DNA from: Mansonella perstans
Lineage: Eukaryota; Nematoda; Chromadorea; Rhabditida; Onchocercidae
DNA length: 41,667 nt
Reading direction: 5' to 3'
Assembly: GCA_037074765.1 (NCBI GenBank)
Contig: JBAMDO010000319.1
Location: forward strand, 1 to 41,667
Shown in pieces: positions 1-22,532 of the stretch. The notes beneath the pieces were generated by a model. That model saw nothing but the letters and a program-made list of their open reading frames with translations, was not told the origin of the DNA and searched no databases. Position 1 is the first letter of the stretch, and every line of letters begins with the position of its first letter. The position numbers and the translations under genes were made by a program.

Positions 1-541
1 CTTTTTGATCAGTGTTTCTTATGTTGCTTTGCAGTTTATATCATTCTCATGGCAAACGATTGGAATTATAAAAATGTAAAATTTAAATGCCTTTTTTCAA
101 TCAAGATAAAATCATGTAAAAAATGAAAGAAAAGACTGCAATATATTAATCATCCTATTTTAAAAATAGAACTATAATCCAAAAAGAAAAGCCTCAAAAT
201 CCTCAAAGAGTCTCAAAATTAGATTTATTATCATCTATTTTAACATATACAAAAAGATATGTGGAAGAAATGATAATACAAAAGTAAAAAAAAAAGAGGC
301 TGAAAAAAAAACTTGTTATCGATTGATAATAATTCGTCCAAAATTTTGTAACCAAAATTTTTAAAATACTTTTTTTTTTTCAAGTCAATTAATTGGTTTG
401 AATTTAAATCGCTGTCTAAAATTTTCTATCTGTAATTTCAATATGCCGTTATATTTGTATAGTTTATTTAATGTATCAAAAGTCAATATTAATTCATCTA
501 TATTGAAAATAAATTATTTTATAGGAAGAATAAGAGAAGAA

Positions 542-560
542 TTTTTTTTTTTTTTTTTTT
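542..560 (+). repeat. Poly-T tract (19)
   Basis: This is an uninterrupted run of 19 T just left of the fold-back. Confidence 0.9.
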
Positions 561-574
561 ATTTGAATGTTTTA

Positions 575-707
575 GAATATGTTTGTATGATTCAAAGTTA
601 CATCAAATGAAAATTGATTTCAAATGATAGTAAAATCAATCAAATATAATGCAAAGTATACTAAAAGGTCATGATTTGATGAAACTTTGAATCATACAAA
701 CATATTC
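575..707. repeat. Near-perfect 34-bp inverted repeat (fold-back) with 65-base loop
   Basis: The left arm is 575-608 (begins GAATATGTTTGTATGATTC) and the right arm 674-707 (ends GAATCATACAAACATATTC). The arms are complementary at 33 of 34 positions. A run of 19 T lies just to the left at 542-560. The arms carry no obvious coding content. Confidence 0.9.
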
Positions 708-1209
708 GTTGTCAAATTTTACATCTTTTTAAATAAAAATTTTCCTAATGTAAATTGAATGCTCCGTGTTTTACGTGATAGCTCATGATGCTTCATATGA
801 TGTCATATGCCATAAAAGAATGATATTAATTTTTAAATATCTACATGTCGAAAAGACAAATAAAGCTCACAAATAACCGCCCAAAATATTCAAAATGAGG
901 TCAAATATGTCCCATCTCACCTAGTCCAATGTCCACCAAAACAATGTCCACATAGTTTATCTAGCAAGTGATGGTTTCATAGAAATCAAAGTTTTTCGCA
1001 CACCGTTTGTCCGAATTTTATGCAAACATTCTCAGAAATTATACGTTCGCATTGATGTTTACTACTACTATTTCGCTAGTGAATTCTTGGGGCTTTCGTT
1101 AAGCAATCCGTTGGTTATCGATTCTTCGGGATATATCGGTAGGTGAGGAATATGACCCGAGTACCGGAATACAGTGTTATCTAGGTTATTATTAATGCTT
1201 AAATTGCTG

Positions 1210-1228
1210 TTTTTTTTTTTTTTTTTTT
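1210..1228 (+). repeat. Poly-T tract (about 18-19)
   Basis: This is an uninterrupted run of T in the gene-poor upstream region. Confidence 0.85.
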
Positions 1229-2736
1229 CCATTTTTCACGATGTTTATTTTCTACTACAAGTTACATTCATACTAATACCATCTATTACTACTGCTCATG
1301 TTACCACATAATCGAGCACTTTGAGCTTTCACCATGTAGCAGTTTATTAGAGATATGGCATCATTATTGATCAAATCATATATTTAACTACCACATGTTA
1401 TGAACATTTCATAGTATCATTTTATATCGAATAGATTACAAAGCCATATCGTTAATATATTATTAATTGAAACTTTCTTCTGATTTTATTTAATTAATCG
1501 CTTAAGTATTGGTAAATGAATGAATTTTGGACACCAAACAAATTTTCTATTATTATTCTTAAAATTGGACATATTGGAAATTGAATTTTTTTTTTTTTTT
1601 TTGCCATCTGAATTTAATTTTATTTCTTATCATAGCGTTACACAACCGATTCGATACGATTTCGATAATGATTTTTTCTATTATACCAGTTTTTCCGGTT
1701 CATTATAAGTTTCTGTTGCACGGGATTTACTATAATTTAATTCTGTACAATATTGATTTTTATGGAATATTCCTTCTTTCCACCTACTTTATTTGTTGTT
1801 AAAATTTCTTCATATTACCAAACTTAATGAAATGATGTTTAAGCTATATTTTGTTCATAGATCATATTATACCACCTTATTAATGTGTTAAGAATGATCA
1901 ATTAATTTCTTTCTTACTCATTTAAATTAGATAAAGTTCCAGCTTAAAGAATTTTTAAAAAGTCTGACGGATAAAGTAAAGCTTGATATTTTGAAAATAA
2001 AATTGATGGAAAGAAGTAATTTCAAGTGTTAAGATTGAATCGATTCCAATACTTATACTAAGGTACATTTTGAAAACAGGAAGTCATATTTCAGATTTTA
2101 TGAAATCAAAAGCATCAAGTTGTATTCTATTTTTCAAAGCGTAGAACTTATGAAATTTTTGCACTTCACAATTTTACACTCCGCTATATATTTTAGCACT
2201 TTTTCTTAGAATCTTTTCCTCTTCTTTTTTTTTTTTTTCTTTTTTTTTTGTTTAAAGAATAGTGTAGCTGATTGCTTTGATTGTTTGCGCTTGTTAATTT
2301 TGAATTCTAATTTCATGCAATCATAATTTGAAATTTCAAAACTAATGCATAATTTTTATTTGGCTATCCATTGAATATAATTCGCGACATCTTGCATAAC
2401 TTATAGAAAGTATTTGCCCATGGATAAATTTAATTACTGTTGATTGCTTTTTTGAAGCACATAGCTTAACAAGGGTTATTAAGTTTTATTTGCATTGCTT
2501 CGTCTTTAAGTCTTTAAGCATAATTCTCTCGTTAAATGGGGCTTTATTTTATTGGAAATAATCACTTTGAGCTAGTTAAATTACTTTTCCAAATAGAAAA
2601 GTTTTCATTTGAAAATTGCATCTTTGTATTTCGTCAAAAATTAAGTTTAAAAAATGGTCATTTGTTTGTTTTTCTTGTTACAGTAGTTGTATGCAATTTG
2701 TCATTTATAAGAGAAGAACATTATTCTTTTTAGTTT

Positions 2737-2743
<7 letters not shown>

Positions 2744-2773
<30 letters not shown>
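2744..2773 (+). repeat. Poly-T tract (30)
   Basis: This is an uninterrupted run of 30 T, preceded by two shorter runs interrupted by TAG. Confidence 0.9.
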
Positions 2774-2774
<1 letters not shown>

Positions 2775-3406
2775 ATGTGCAAATTCTTCTTTACTAATGC
2801 TAGGCTTTTCAGTTGTTGTTGTTTTTTTTTTTTACTTCTTTTCTTTCCCATTCATTTATTTAGACTGTGTGTCTGTTTTGCTTGCTAGGATATTAATTAA
2901 CCAGTGCAAACTTAAAATCACATATATAGTGTGGGTTTCAATCTTCTTGGCAAAACAGTAATCAATGTAGAATAAAATGTTGTTTAAAATAATATGGAAA
3001 CAGATAGACTTTTTTTTTTTAAAAATAAACTTTATATATAATTTCAAATTTTCATTACATTCTTTTTAATGAATATTTATATTTGATTAATATAGGATAC
3101 TATTCATTCAATTTATGCCACATTTGTGCTATATCAATTGAGAGAGTAAATGTTGACATTTCGATAAGAAGCTGCAAAGCTTCAAAGCTGCAACATATCA
3201 GCACTAATCAATAAAACTATTTTGTTTAGCTCCAATGATTGTTGATCGTAGTAGTATAAGAGTGAATTGAATTGTGGCATTTAGAAAAAATAACGAAAAG
3301 TTATCAAATTCAAAATAATTGAGAAATAGATATTTTAAGGTTAATTTTAAGAAGGAAAAATTTGATAAACGATCTCTTTTTTTAAATGAGATCAGTGTAT
3401 TCGTAC

Positions 3407-3428
3407 ATATATATATATATATATATAT
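3407..3428. repeat. (AT)11 microsatellite
   Basis: This is a perfect alternating AT run of 22 bases. Confidence 0.9.
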
Positions 3429-3514
3429 TATTGTTGCTAGTTCGAAGACATTTTCCGCATCATTAAAAAGTTTCGTAAAGAACACTTATTCTGTCCGTCC
3501 TCAACTAAAACCGA

Positions 3515-3590
3515 TGGTGTATGTTTGTGTTTGTGTGTGTATGTGTGTGTGTGTGTGTATGTGTGTGTGTGTTTGTATATATGTATGTTC
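3515..3590 (+). repeat. TG-rich microsatellite
   Basis: These are imperfect (TG)n repeats interrupted by TATG and TTTG units. Confidence 0.85.
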
Positions 3591-4003
3591 ACGTATATCT
3601 GGGGTATATATTTCAAATATTTAATATTTATGAATTCTATTAAAAAGTGATTTTGTTATAGGAAGTAAATTTTTGAATTTTATATTTATTATTTTTATTT
3701 TGTGACATTGACATTGATTTCTTTCTCCATCTCCCTACTCTTTTGCGTTACAGTTATCTTTAGTAGGTTAATTTTTGTATTTTCAAACATTTTGATTCAA
3801 TCACTTCATCTTTTTTTTTTCGGTGTTTTTTTTATCTTTTTTTATGAAACCCATATATGTCTGATTTATTTTGTTGAAGAAAATGAAAAGCAGAAGAAAT
3901 GATATATACATTTGCTTGTTATCAAGAGAAATTTTTTTTTGAACTCCAAGTTTGAAGAAGATTCAATTTCAAACATTCTTTTATTTAATTAACGAGCATT
4001 TCA

Positions 4004-4117
4004 ATGTGTGTGTGTGTGTGTGTATGTGTGTCTGTATATGTGTGTATGTGTGTGTGTATGTGCGTATGTGTGTGTGTGTGTGTGTTCTGTGTGTGTGTAT
4101 GTGTGTGTGTGTGTGTT
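4004..4117 (+). repeat. TG-rich microsatellite, about 114 bases
   Basis: These are imperfect (TG)n repeats with regularly spaced TATG interruptions and one TTCTG interruption. Confidence 0.9.
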
Positions 4118-5136
4118 TGATTTAAGTCTTCATCTTTCAAATTAATTAAAATTGTCAATTTTTCTGTGGCAGCATGTGTAAGCGAAAGTTTTATAGCTTT
4201 TTATTTATTGGCCCAATTTTAATTATATTTAGTTTGTTTACAGTTTATGTTGAAAGGAACAAAAGTTTTAATGACTGATGAGATTGTATAAATTCGTTTC
4301 GCATGTGATTATTCGTTGCTGTTAAAAGGCATTTGTATTATATTGCAATTATTGCGATTTCCCAAGCAGTATGGAAAAGTATAATTCCCTCATTCGTTTT
4401 CTATTTTATTTGAGAAAATTAAGCTTCGGAAAATATATTCTAGTGTATGAATTGTTTGAGTATGAATTAATCTATTTTTAAGAAATTTATATCGCGAACA
4501 ATGAACTAAGCTCTTCTAGTAAATTGATATGGAAATGTTTAATAACTTATTTGTAATTTAGTTAAAAATATATTCATTATAAAATTTGAAATGTTTGCTT
4601 TAACTGGAATGTAAAATTCATTGATGTGATTTTTGAGAAGGATAATACGATGAGCATGTTTTATTTATCAGTTTGTGTTCTAATTTGTAATTTGTTGATA
4701 GCAGCTGTTTAGTGATTGTTACTGCGAAGCATAATTCACTCACCAATATCTATCGATTTCTTTCTACAGTTAACATTATTAACAAGTAATGATAGATATA
4801 AGCATGGGAATTATAAAATTAGTGAATTAGTTAGAGCTAAAATGTTGCATCTTAAAAATTAAAAATTAACATTTTGCATCTTAAAAAAAAATTAAAATTA
4901 AGTGGATTTCAAGATTTCGTTTTTTTGTTGAATGTTTGATTTTTTAATCAGTGTTTTTTTTTTATTTCTGAACTTTCAGATAGATACATTAGCTAGGTTA
5001 TATAAAAGAAAGGTGCTATACTATTAGTACAAAAAAATATTTGAAAAAAAGTTATAGCCCAGTATCATGCTATAGACCTTATACTTTAATCCATGATAGA
5101 ACGGATTTTTTCTTTCAATTCTTGCCTTTTTTTCTT

Positions 5137-5138
<2 letters not shown>

Positions 5139-5178
<40 letters not shown>
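5139..5178 (+). repeat. Poly-T tract (40)
   Basis: This uninterrupted run of 40 T is the longest homopolymer in the window. Confidence 0.9.
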
Positions 5179-5179
<1 letters not shown>

Positions 5180-6246
5180 TGAAATATTTTTTGCTTGTAT
5201 TTTGTCATGACAATTGTGTTGCTAATAAGAAAAATGATAAAAATAGGTAAAAAAAAAAAAACAAAAGGTAAATAATTGAGTAAGTAATAGTTTTTTTTAA
5301 ATTAATGATTAATTAATGTTCTTCTTTCAGATCACTTTTTATTTTTACAAAGTTTGATGAGCAAAGAAGTCTTTTTTGATTTTTCTAACTATAGCAAATA
5401 ATTGCTTGAAAATTTCAGAATCTTATGCTGAAAATTTTGGGTGAATTTTTTTTTTTTTGTTTTGTTTTGTTTCTTATTCATATAGATGTACAGATTTCGT
5501 TTCCTCTTCTTTTTTTTTCGAGAAAAAAAGAAAGGAAGAGAAGAAAAGGACAATGATACATTGATAGAGGTGAATTGTTACTGCATGGTAGTTGAAATGA
5601 AATGATTGTCATTTTGCAAATGGCGGCTTCATTTCTCTTTCTCTTTTTTTCTTTTCAGAAAAATTTTCAAAAGTTAAATGAATGGGCAATTTTTATCGAT
5701 TGATTGACGTTAAAGCAAAAAGCAAAAAAGATAAGACGACGGAACAACAGTTTGTTGAAGAGATTATTTAATTGAAATGTTACTGAATTCATTTTCTTAT
5801 TTTGCAGTTTTTTTCAATTTACTTATATTAATTAAGTAAAGTTATTAAGGGTAAAATCTTGTTTTATTTGTTATATATTTTCTTAAATAGCTGCATGTAT
5901 ATTTTTGATTAATATGTTTTAATTCATTGCTTTTTTTCCTTACATTTTATATAATTCTTCCAAATTTATTAAATTTTTTTTTATTAAAATAACATAGGTA
6001 TTATTAATTATTATTGTAAAAAAAAAAAAGAAAAGTGAAAAATATTGATTAGCCAGTGAGTGCTATGATAGAGAGAATGCAGCGATTACAATAACAGCAT
6101 ATCATTTTTCATTTTTGAAAATTCATTTTTTGAAAAATATGTCTTTATTTCAAGAAAAATTGTTTCGAGAGCATTGATGATTGATGACAGAAAACAAACA
6201 TTTTTTTTTTTTTTTTAACAATAACCTTAATTGAAACAGAAAAAAA

Positions 6247-6369
6247 TGCACACCTGCGCATATACACATACACATACACACATACACACACAACACACAC
6301 ACACACAACACACACACACACACACACACACAAGTACACATACAAACACACACATACAAACACACACAC

Positions 6370-6405
<36 letters not shown>

Positions 6406-6440
6406 GTATGTATGTATGTGTATATGCATGCATACATATG
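6247..6440 (+). repeat. Compound CA microsatellite followed by ATGT/TGCA units
   Basis: An imperfect (CA)n run to about 6403 is followed by (TATG)n and a palindrome-rich GCATGCATACATATG end. The open frames encoding alternating Cys-Val or His-Thr here are products of the repeat, not genes. Confidence 0.9.
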
Positions 6441-7311
6441 TATTAAATGTTCAACAATGTGAAAAAGATGTTAACTTTGGAAAATCAAATATATTCAATG
6501 AGATTTTTTGCATGTAATTTTTATTTTAAACATTTCAATATTGAAATATATTTGAATTTAATGAAAAAAAAAAAAAAAAAAGTGGATTACTCTAGGTTCT
6601 TTTTAATTTTTCATCTTTTCCGATTTTTTTTTCTATTAATACCCACAACCACATATTAATATATGCCTATCTAATTTATTTCTTGATTTATTGAATTTCT
6701 GCATATTTTTCTGCCTACCTTATCACATTCATTATTTTTTCTATTTTTCCTCCACTCTTCATCCCTATTCCTAATTTCTTGCTAGGATAAAATTACTTGC
6801 ATGTTTTCAAAACTGACATTGTGGATTTTTTCCACCGACATTATCCGAATTTGTTGTTGCGCACACAGTTTGCACTGTTATCCCCAAATAGTGTTTGCGC
6901 TGCGAAACTTGAGCCATTTCCGGGTCACTTTAATAGAATTGTCAATTAAATTAGCTGTAATATGTTTAACAAATAATTTTCCATTCATTTCAGACTTTTA
7001 TTCCAATCTAGAAAAGCAAAAATTGTATTATTGTGGATTTGTGGATGTTCTAAATTACACACTAAAGGAAGTGGATGGTGATTTCCATCCTATTCCAAGT
7101 ACTGCTGCTACTTTTACCATCATATTTTCTAAATACTGATTTCCTTTTTTGATCATCAAATTTTGAAGGTTTGTATTTTGTGATTCGTAAGTTTAAGTTT
7201 TTTTTTTTGCTTTTTGTTTTGCGTTTCTTTTTCTTCTCATTCACAATTGCAAATTTGTGTTTTCTTAATTTCTAATCTATTTATTCTTTTTTTTTTTTTG
7301 CATTTCTTCAT

Positions 7312-7320
7312 TTTATTTAG
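7312..7320 (+). promoter_or_regulatory. Acceptor-like site upstream of the PKN start (trans-splice or 5' UTR intron)
   Basis: TTTTATTTAG ends 35 bases before the ATG at 7356. This is the spacing and composition expected of a spliced-leader acceptor in nematodes. It could equally be the 3' end of a 5' UTR intron joined to a distal exon. Confidence 0.45.
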
Positions 7321-7355
7321 TCACTTTGGTATTTCAACTATCAGCATAACTGATT

Positions 7356-19227
<11,872 letters not shown>

Positions 19228-21410
19228 TTGGCAGCCGTTCTTTTTGTCTCCACTTTCATTTCTGTTTGTTTTTGTGTAGCAGTTAGCAGAGAGTGCCTTC
19301 TCTTCCTCAATTTTTTTTTTTTTTTTTTTGTGACAGCAGAAAAGAAAAAGAATGGATGTCTAATTAAGAAAAAATTTGTCCGTTTCAACAAAAAAATGAT
19401 TCATTTTCTGTTAAAGATCAGACAGATTGTTTCTCGATGGACTTGTTTGCATATGTTTTCTTTGAAAAAATTGTTTATCGAATTTCAAAATTAAGGATAC
19501 AATATAGAATGGCACTGTTTTTAAACTTTTTTGAGAAGTCTGAATTCAAAAATTTCAAAATGATTTCAAAAAATCTTCGAGATTCTTATTTGGATTGCAT
19601 TTGAAGGAGATATTTATTCTCAAGTCATTCATTTGGCATTTAATTTTTTGCTTGGTTTTATCATTTTGCTTGATGTATTTCTGCATTCGATGCCTGTTAT
19701 TATTATTCGTTTTTTTGCTATTTATCTGTTTATTTAGATTTTAGTGCAGTAGAGATTTTTTCGTTTTGGAATTTTCTCATTTATTAGGTTACTTCTTTTT
19801 TTTTCCCCGCCATGAACTTAGTCTTCAAATCTAATATTAAGGCTCAGAAATTTTTTCCTTGTTAATTCTGTTCCAATTTTATTTCGCTAATGTTTTTTTA
19901 CTAATGAAGTTTTCAGTGTTCATGAAAAGTTCATATTTCATTTTCGAAGAAAAAAGTAACGGTTTATTCTAAACTGTCTATTAAATGCAGTGTAATTTTT
20001 CCTGTGGCCCATATCGGCATTTTAACAACCGAAGCTTTGCTTCTGTTTTTCAGGGAAGCGGGATAATAAGGTGTAATTTTTTATGCTTATTTCTTGCAAT
20101 ATTCACTCTTTACTTCCTTTCTGTGAAGCTTCTAAGATTTCACAAGAAATTAACTCTGATATTTAAAAAAAAAAACTATTCCCCGATCACCTTTTCTTCG
20201 ACATATGTTTGAAATGACAGTAATTTCCCTTAGATTGCGACAATACAAAATGTGTTCATTTTCCTCTTCATATTTTACTGATACTTCAAGCTAATTGTCT
20301 TATTCCAGTCAATTACTTGGTAAAATTACTTTCATTATAGCTACGTTATCGAGTTGGCACAGTACTAGTTGCTAAATTAGGAAATGATTTTTTCATTTCA
20401 GTTTTTTAAAAAATTTTTAACTGTTATCTTAATTTCCCATTTCTTCTTGGTGATTTATTCCTTCTCAGATTTCAGTGATGGGTAAGATGTAAAGTGCTGT
20501 CTAAAAAAAAAAAAAAAAACAAGAAGCAAAATATCGTGGAAGAATATTTTTTTTTATTAGCTTCCTTGCTCAAAGATAATTTAGGATTTTTTATTCATCA
20601 TCAGCCTTGATAGAAAGCTTCGGTATTTAGCAGTCATATGGAAGAGATTAATTAATCTAGGAATAGAGCTATATTTCGTGAGAAACAAATGCCATTATTT
20701 GATATATTTTGTTTTGCTACTACTATTCGGGAATAACAGATTGTATGGTTTTGTTTTTTAATTTCATTGATATATTTTTAATTATTTTCCTTTCATTTAT
20801 ATATAATTCAATAAAAAGTTTGCAATAATGATTCACAGTGATCATTCGTTAATAACAACAAAAATATATTGATATTATAGATAGCATTTACAGTAGGAAT
20901 TAGTTTTACATCTACCAAAACAGTATCAGAAAACTACCAAAACAGTATATAAAAAACATTAATGAAATATCCTACATTTGCTATCTTTATGATTGGAGAG
21001 AAGTGTGTTAAATTATACTATGCTTGCATTTTTTTTTAAGTGAAATATTTTATAATAGATGTTTCATTGCAAAATTTGTGGATTATGTTTTTTATATTCT
21101 TTAATTACAATTAAGCTACAGTAGTTTTATCTCAAATCAAGTAGTATTTAAATTATATCGAAATTTCTTTACACAATAGCAAATATATGGTTATTTTTGA
21201 AATTTAATGTTTAATATTCTATGTTACTAATTTTTTTAGCTTGAACTTTTTTATAGAATTAAAAAAAAAAAGGAAAAAGTTTTGAAGGTCCTTAAAATGC
21301 ATTACTTATCCTTTCCTTTTAATTAAATATATACGTTGTATTATAATTAGCATTGATATTGCATAGTAATATCGAAAATTAGATTTTTTTTTTTTGAGAT
21401 TGTCAAATTT
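19228..21410. other. PKN 3' UTR and intergenic spacer
   Basis: No further gene is supported. The region is T-rich just after the PKN stop. Around 20912-20956 it holds a short tandem duplication beginning CTACCAAAACAGTAT. A candidate AATAAA lies at 20810. Confidence 0.6.
20810..20815 (+). terminator. Candidate polyadenylation signal for PKN
   Basis: AATAAA lies about 1.6 kb after the PKN stop codon. It is the clearest canonical signal between that stop and the next gene. A 3' UTR this long is unusual for a nematode, so an earlier variant signal may be used instead. Confidence 0.3.
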
Positions 21411-21417
21411 TTTTCAG
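21411..21417 (+). promoter_or_regulatory. Probable trans-splice acceptor of the small membrane-protein gene
   Basis: TTTTCAG, at the end of a T-rich stretch, lies 42 bases before the ATG at 21460 with no intervening ATG. It matches the nematode acceptor consensus closely. Confidence 0.5.
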
Positions 21418-21459
21418 ATCATTTTTACGGAAAAGTTGTTGTAAAAAGTATTTTAAAGG

Positions 21460-22383
21460 ATGTCCACAGAAGATGAATCGATCAAAGAAGTTGTTCAACC
21501 AATGCGTAAAATTGGCTTAAAGGTTAAATTTTAATAACTTAATAACTTGAAGATTGAATTATTTGGGCAAAAGAGGAATATCATAATGCAACGGATGAAA
21601 CAATAATTTAACACCAGTTTTTGTTGAATTTATTCTTTAAAAAATATTTCATTACTTTTCCAATTTTTTAATTCTATTTTATTTTGTTTTTTTTTCCACT
21701 TATTTCAATTATTATTTTACTTTTTTCATTTGTTGCTCTTTTAATTAGCAGTAGCTTTTATCTTAAATTGTTTTACTAATTATAAATATTATATATGTAT
21801 ATTGTTTTGAGGACAAAATTCGAGCTGATCCAGGATTTCCAGTTACTATTTTGTCAACAGTAATTACCTTCACTCTGGCAAATGTATTTCTCTATGGTAT
21901 TACAGGAAATCCACGTGCTGGCATGTAAGAATTGAATATTTGCACAAAAGAAAAATTGAAATTTTTTTCTTTTAATGAACTTTCAGAAGAAATTTTTTAA
22001 CATATTATCAATATAGTAATGTTTAACATTTGATAAGTGCAGTAATTTAATGATTATATTTTTTCATCTTTTATTCATGGAGATAATACATAAAACGTCG
22101 AACAACCTATAAAGGACATAACTGAAAGTAATAAAAATAGAATGTTTATTGTTACAGGCTTGCTGGTATGATATCAATTCCATTTTGTATTATAACGAAT
22201 ATCCTGGATACAGAACAAGATTACAAAATATGGAAGGAAACGGAATCAATTAGAGCACGTGGTCTGCCAGAAATATTAATGAAAAAGAAACCTAAATACG
22301 ATTGGAGTGATTATGAACCATTGCGAAAAGAAATCGAACGATATTATAATTATGATACGGAAAGTAAACAGGAAACTAGTTAA
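21460..22383 (+). CDS. Small protein with two membrane segments, family not recognised
   Basis: Three exons (21460-21522, 21812-21924, 22158-22383) join in frame to give 133 residues; their GT-AG junctions leave no internal stop. Residues 1-29 are polar. Residues about 32-51 (from PVTILSTVITFTLAN) and 57-75 (MLAGMISIPFCIITNIL) are two hydrophobic stretches linked by a short Gly/Asn/Pro/Arg turn (GITGNPRAG), which suggests a membrane hairpin. The rest, about 58 residues, is highly charged and soluble, with aromatic-rich stretches YDWSDYEPLRKEIERYY. There is no signal peptide and no catalytic motif. The size and hairpin layout resemble small mitochondrial inner-membrane or ER proteins, but that is only an impression and I assign no function. 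An acceptor-like site at 21417 suggests trans-splicing. The gene is 2.2 kb downstream of PKN, too far for a typical operon. Confidence 0.8.
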
Positions 22384-22526
22384 TTTTTTCTGTTTAACTA
22401 TTTTCGAAAAACAGTTGCAAAACTGAATCTTTTATTATTGCACTTAATCTTTGTTCTTTGTACCTAACGGTTTATATTTTTTAAAAGGAAAATAAGTTAC
22501 CATTTCAAGTTGAAATTTCACTCGTT

Positions 22527-22532
22527 ATTAAA
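22527..22532 (+). terminator. Candidate variant polyadenylation signal
   Basis: ATTAAA lies about 145 bases after the stop codon of the small membrane-protein gene. No AATAAA is closer. Confidence 0.25.

Larger units (their letters stand above)
1..7311. other. Long gene-poor AT-rich stretch upstream of PKN
   Basis: No coding region can be supported here. The stretch holds homopolymer T runs, dinucleotide microsatellites, one strong fold-back (575-707), a less AT-biased patch at about 860-1147 ending in a donor-like AG|GTGAG, and an unexplained open frame at 6801-7139. Part of it may be PKN promoter or 5' non-coding exons. Confidence 0.6.

Noticed and set aside
2536..2888. Phe-rich open frames across the poly-T tract
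   Set aside because: The frames are open only because of T runs, which encode poly-Phe; composition explains them.
5500..5560. Imperfect pyrimidine/purine palindrome (CTTCTTTTTTTTTCGAG...GAAGAG)
   Set aside because: Low-complexity T/C and A/G runs pair by composition; the arms mismatch and vary in length, so no specific structure is supported.
6145..6446. Several overlapping open frames of about 70-95 codons on both strands
   Set aside because: They encode only alternating Cys-Val or His-Thr from the CA/TG microsatellite and have no start context or conservation signal.
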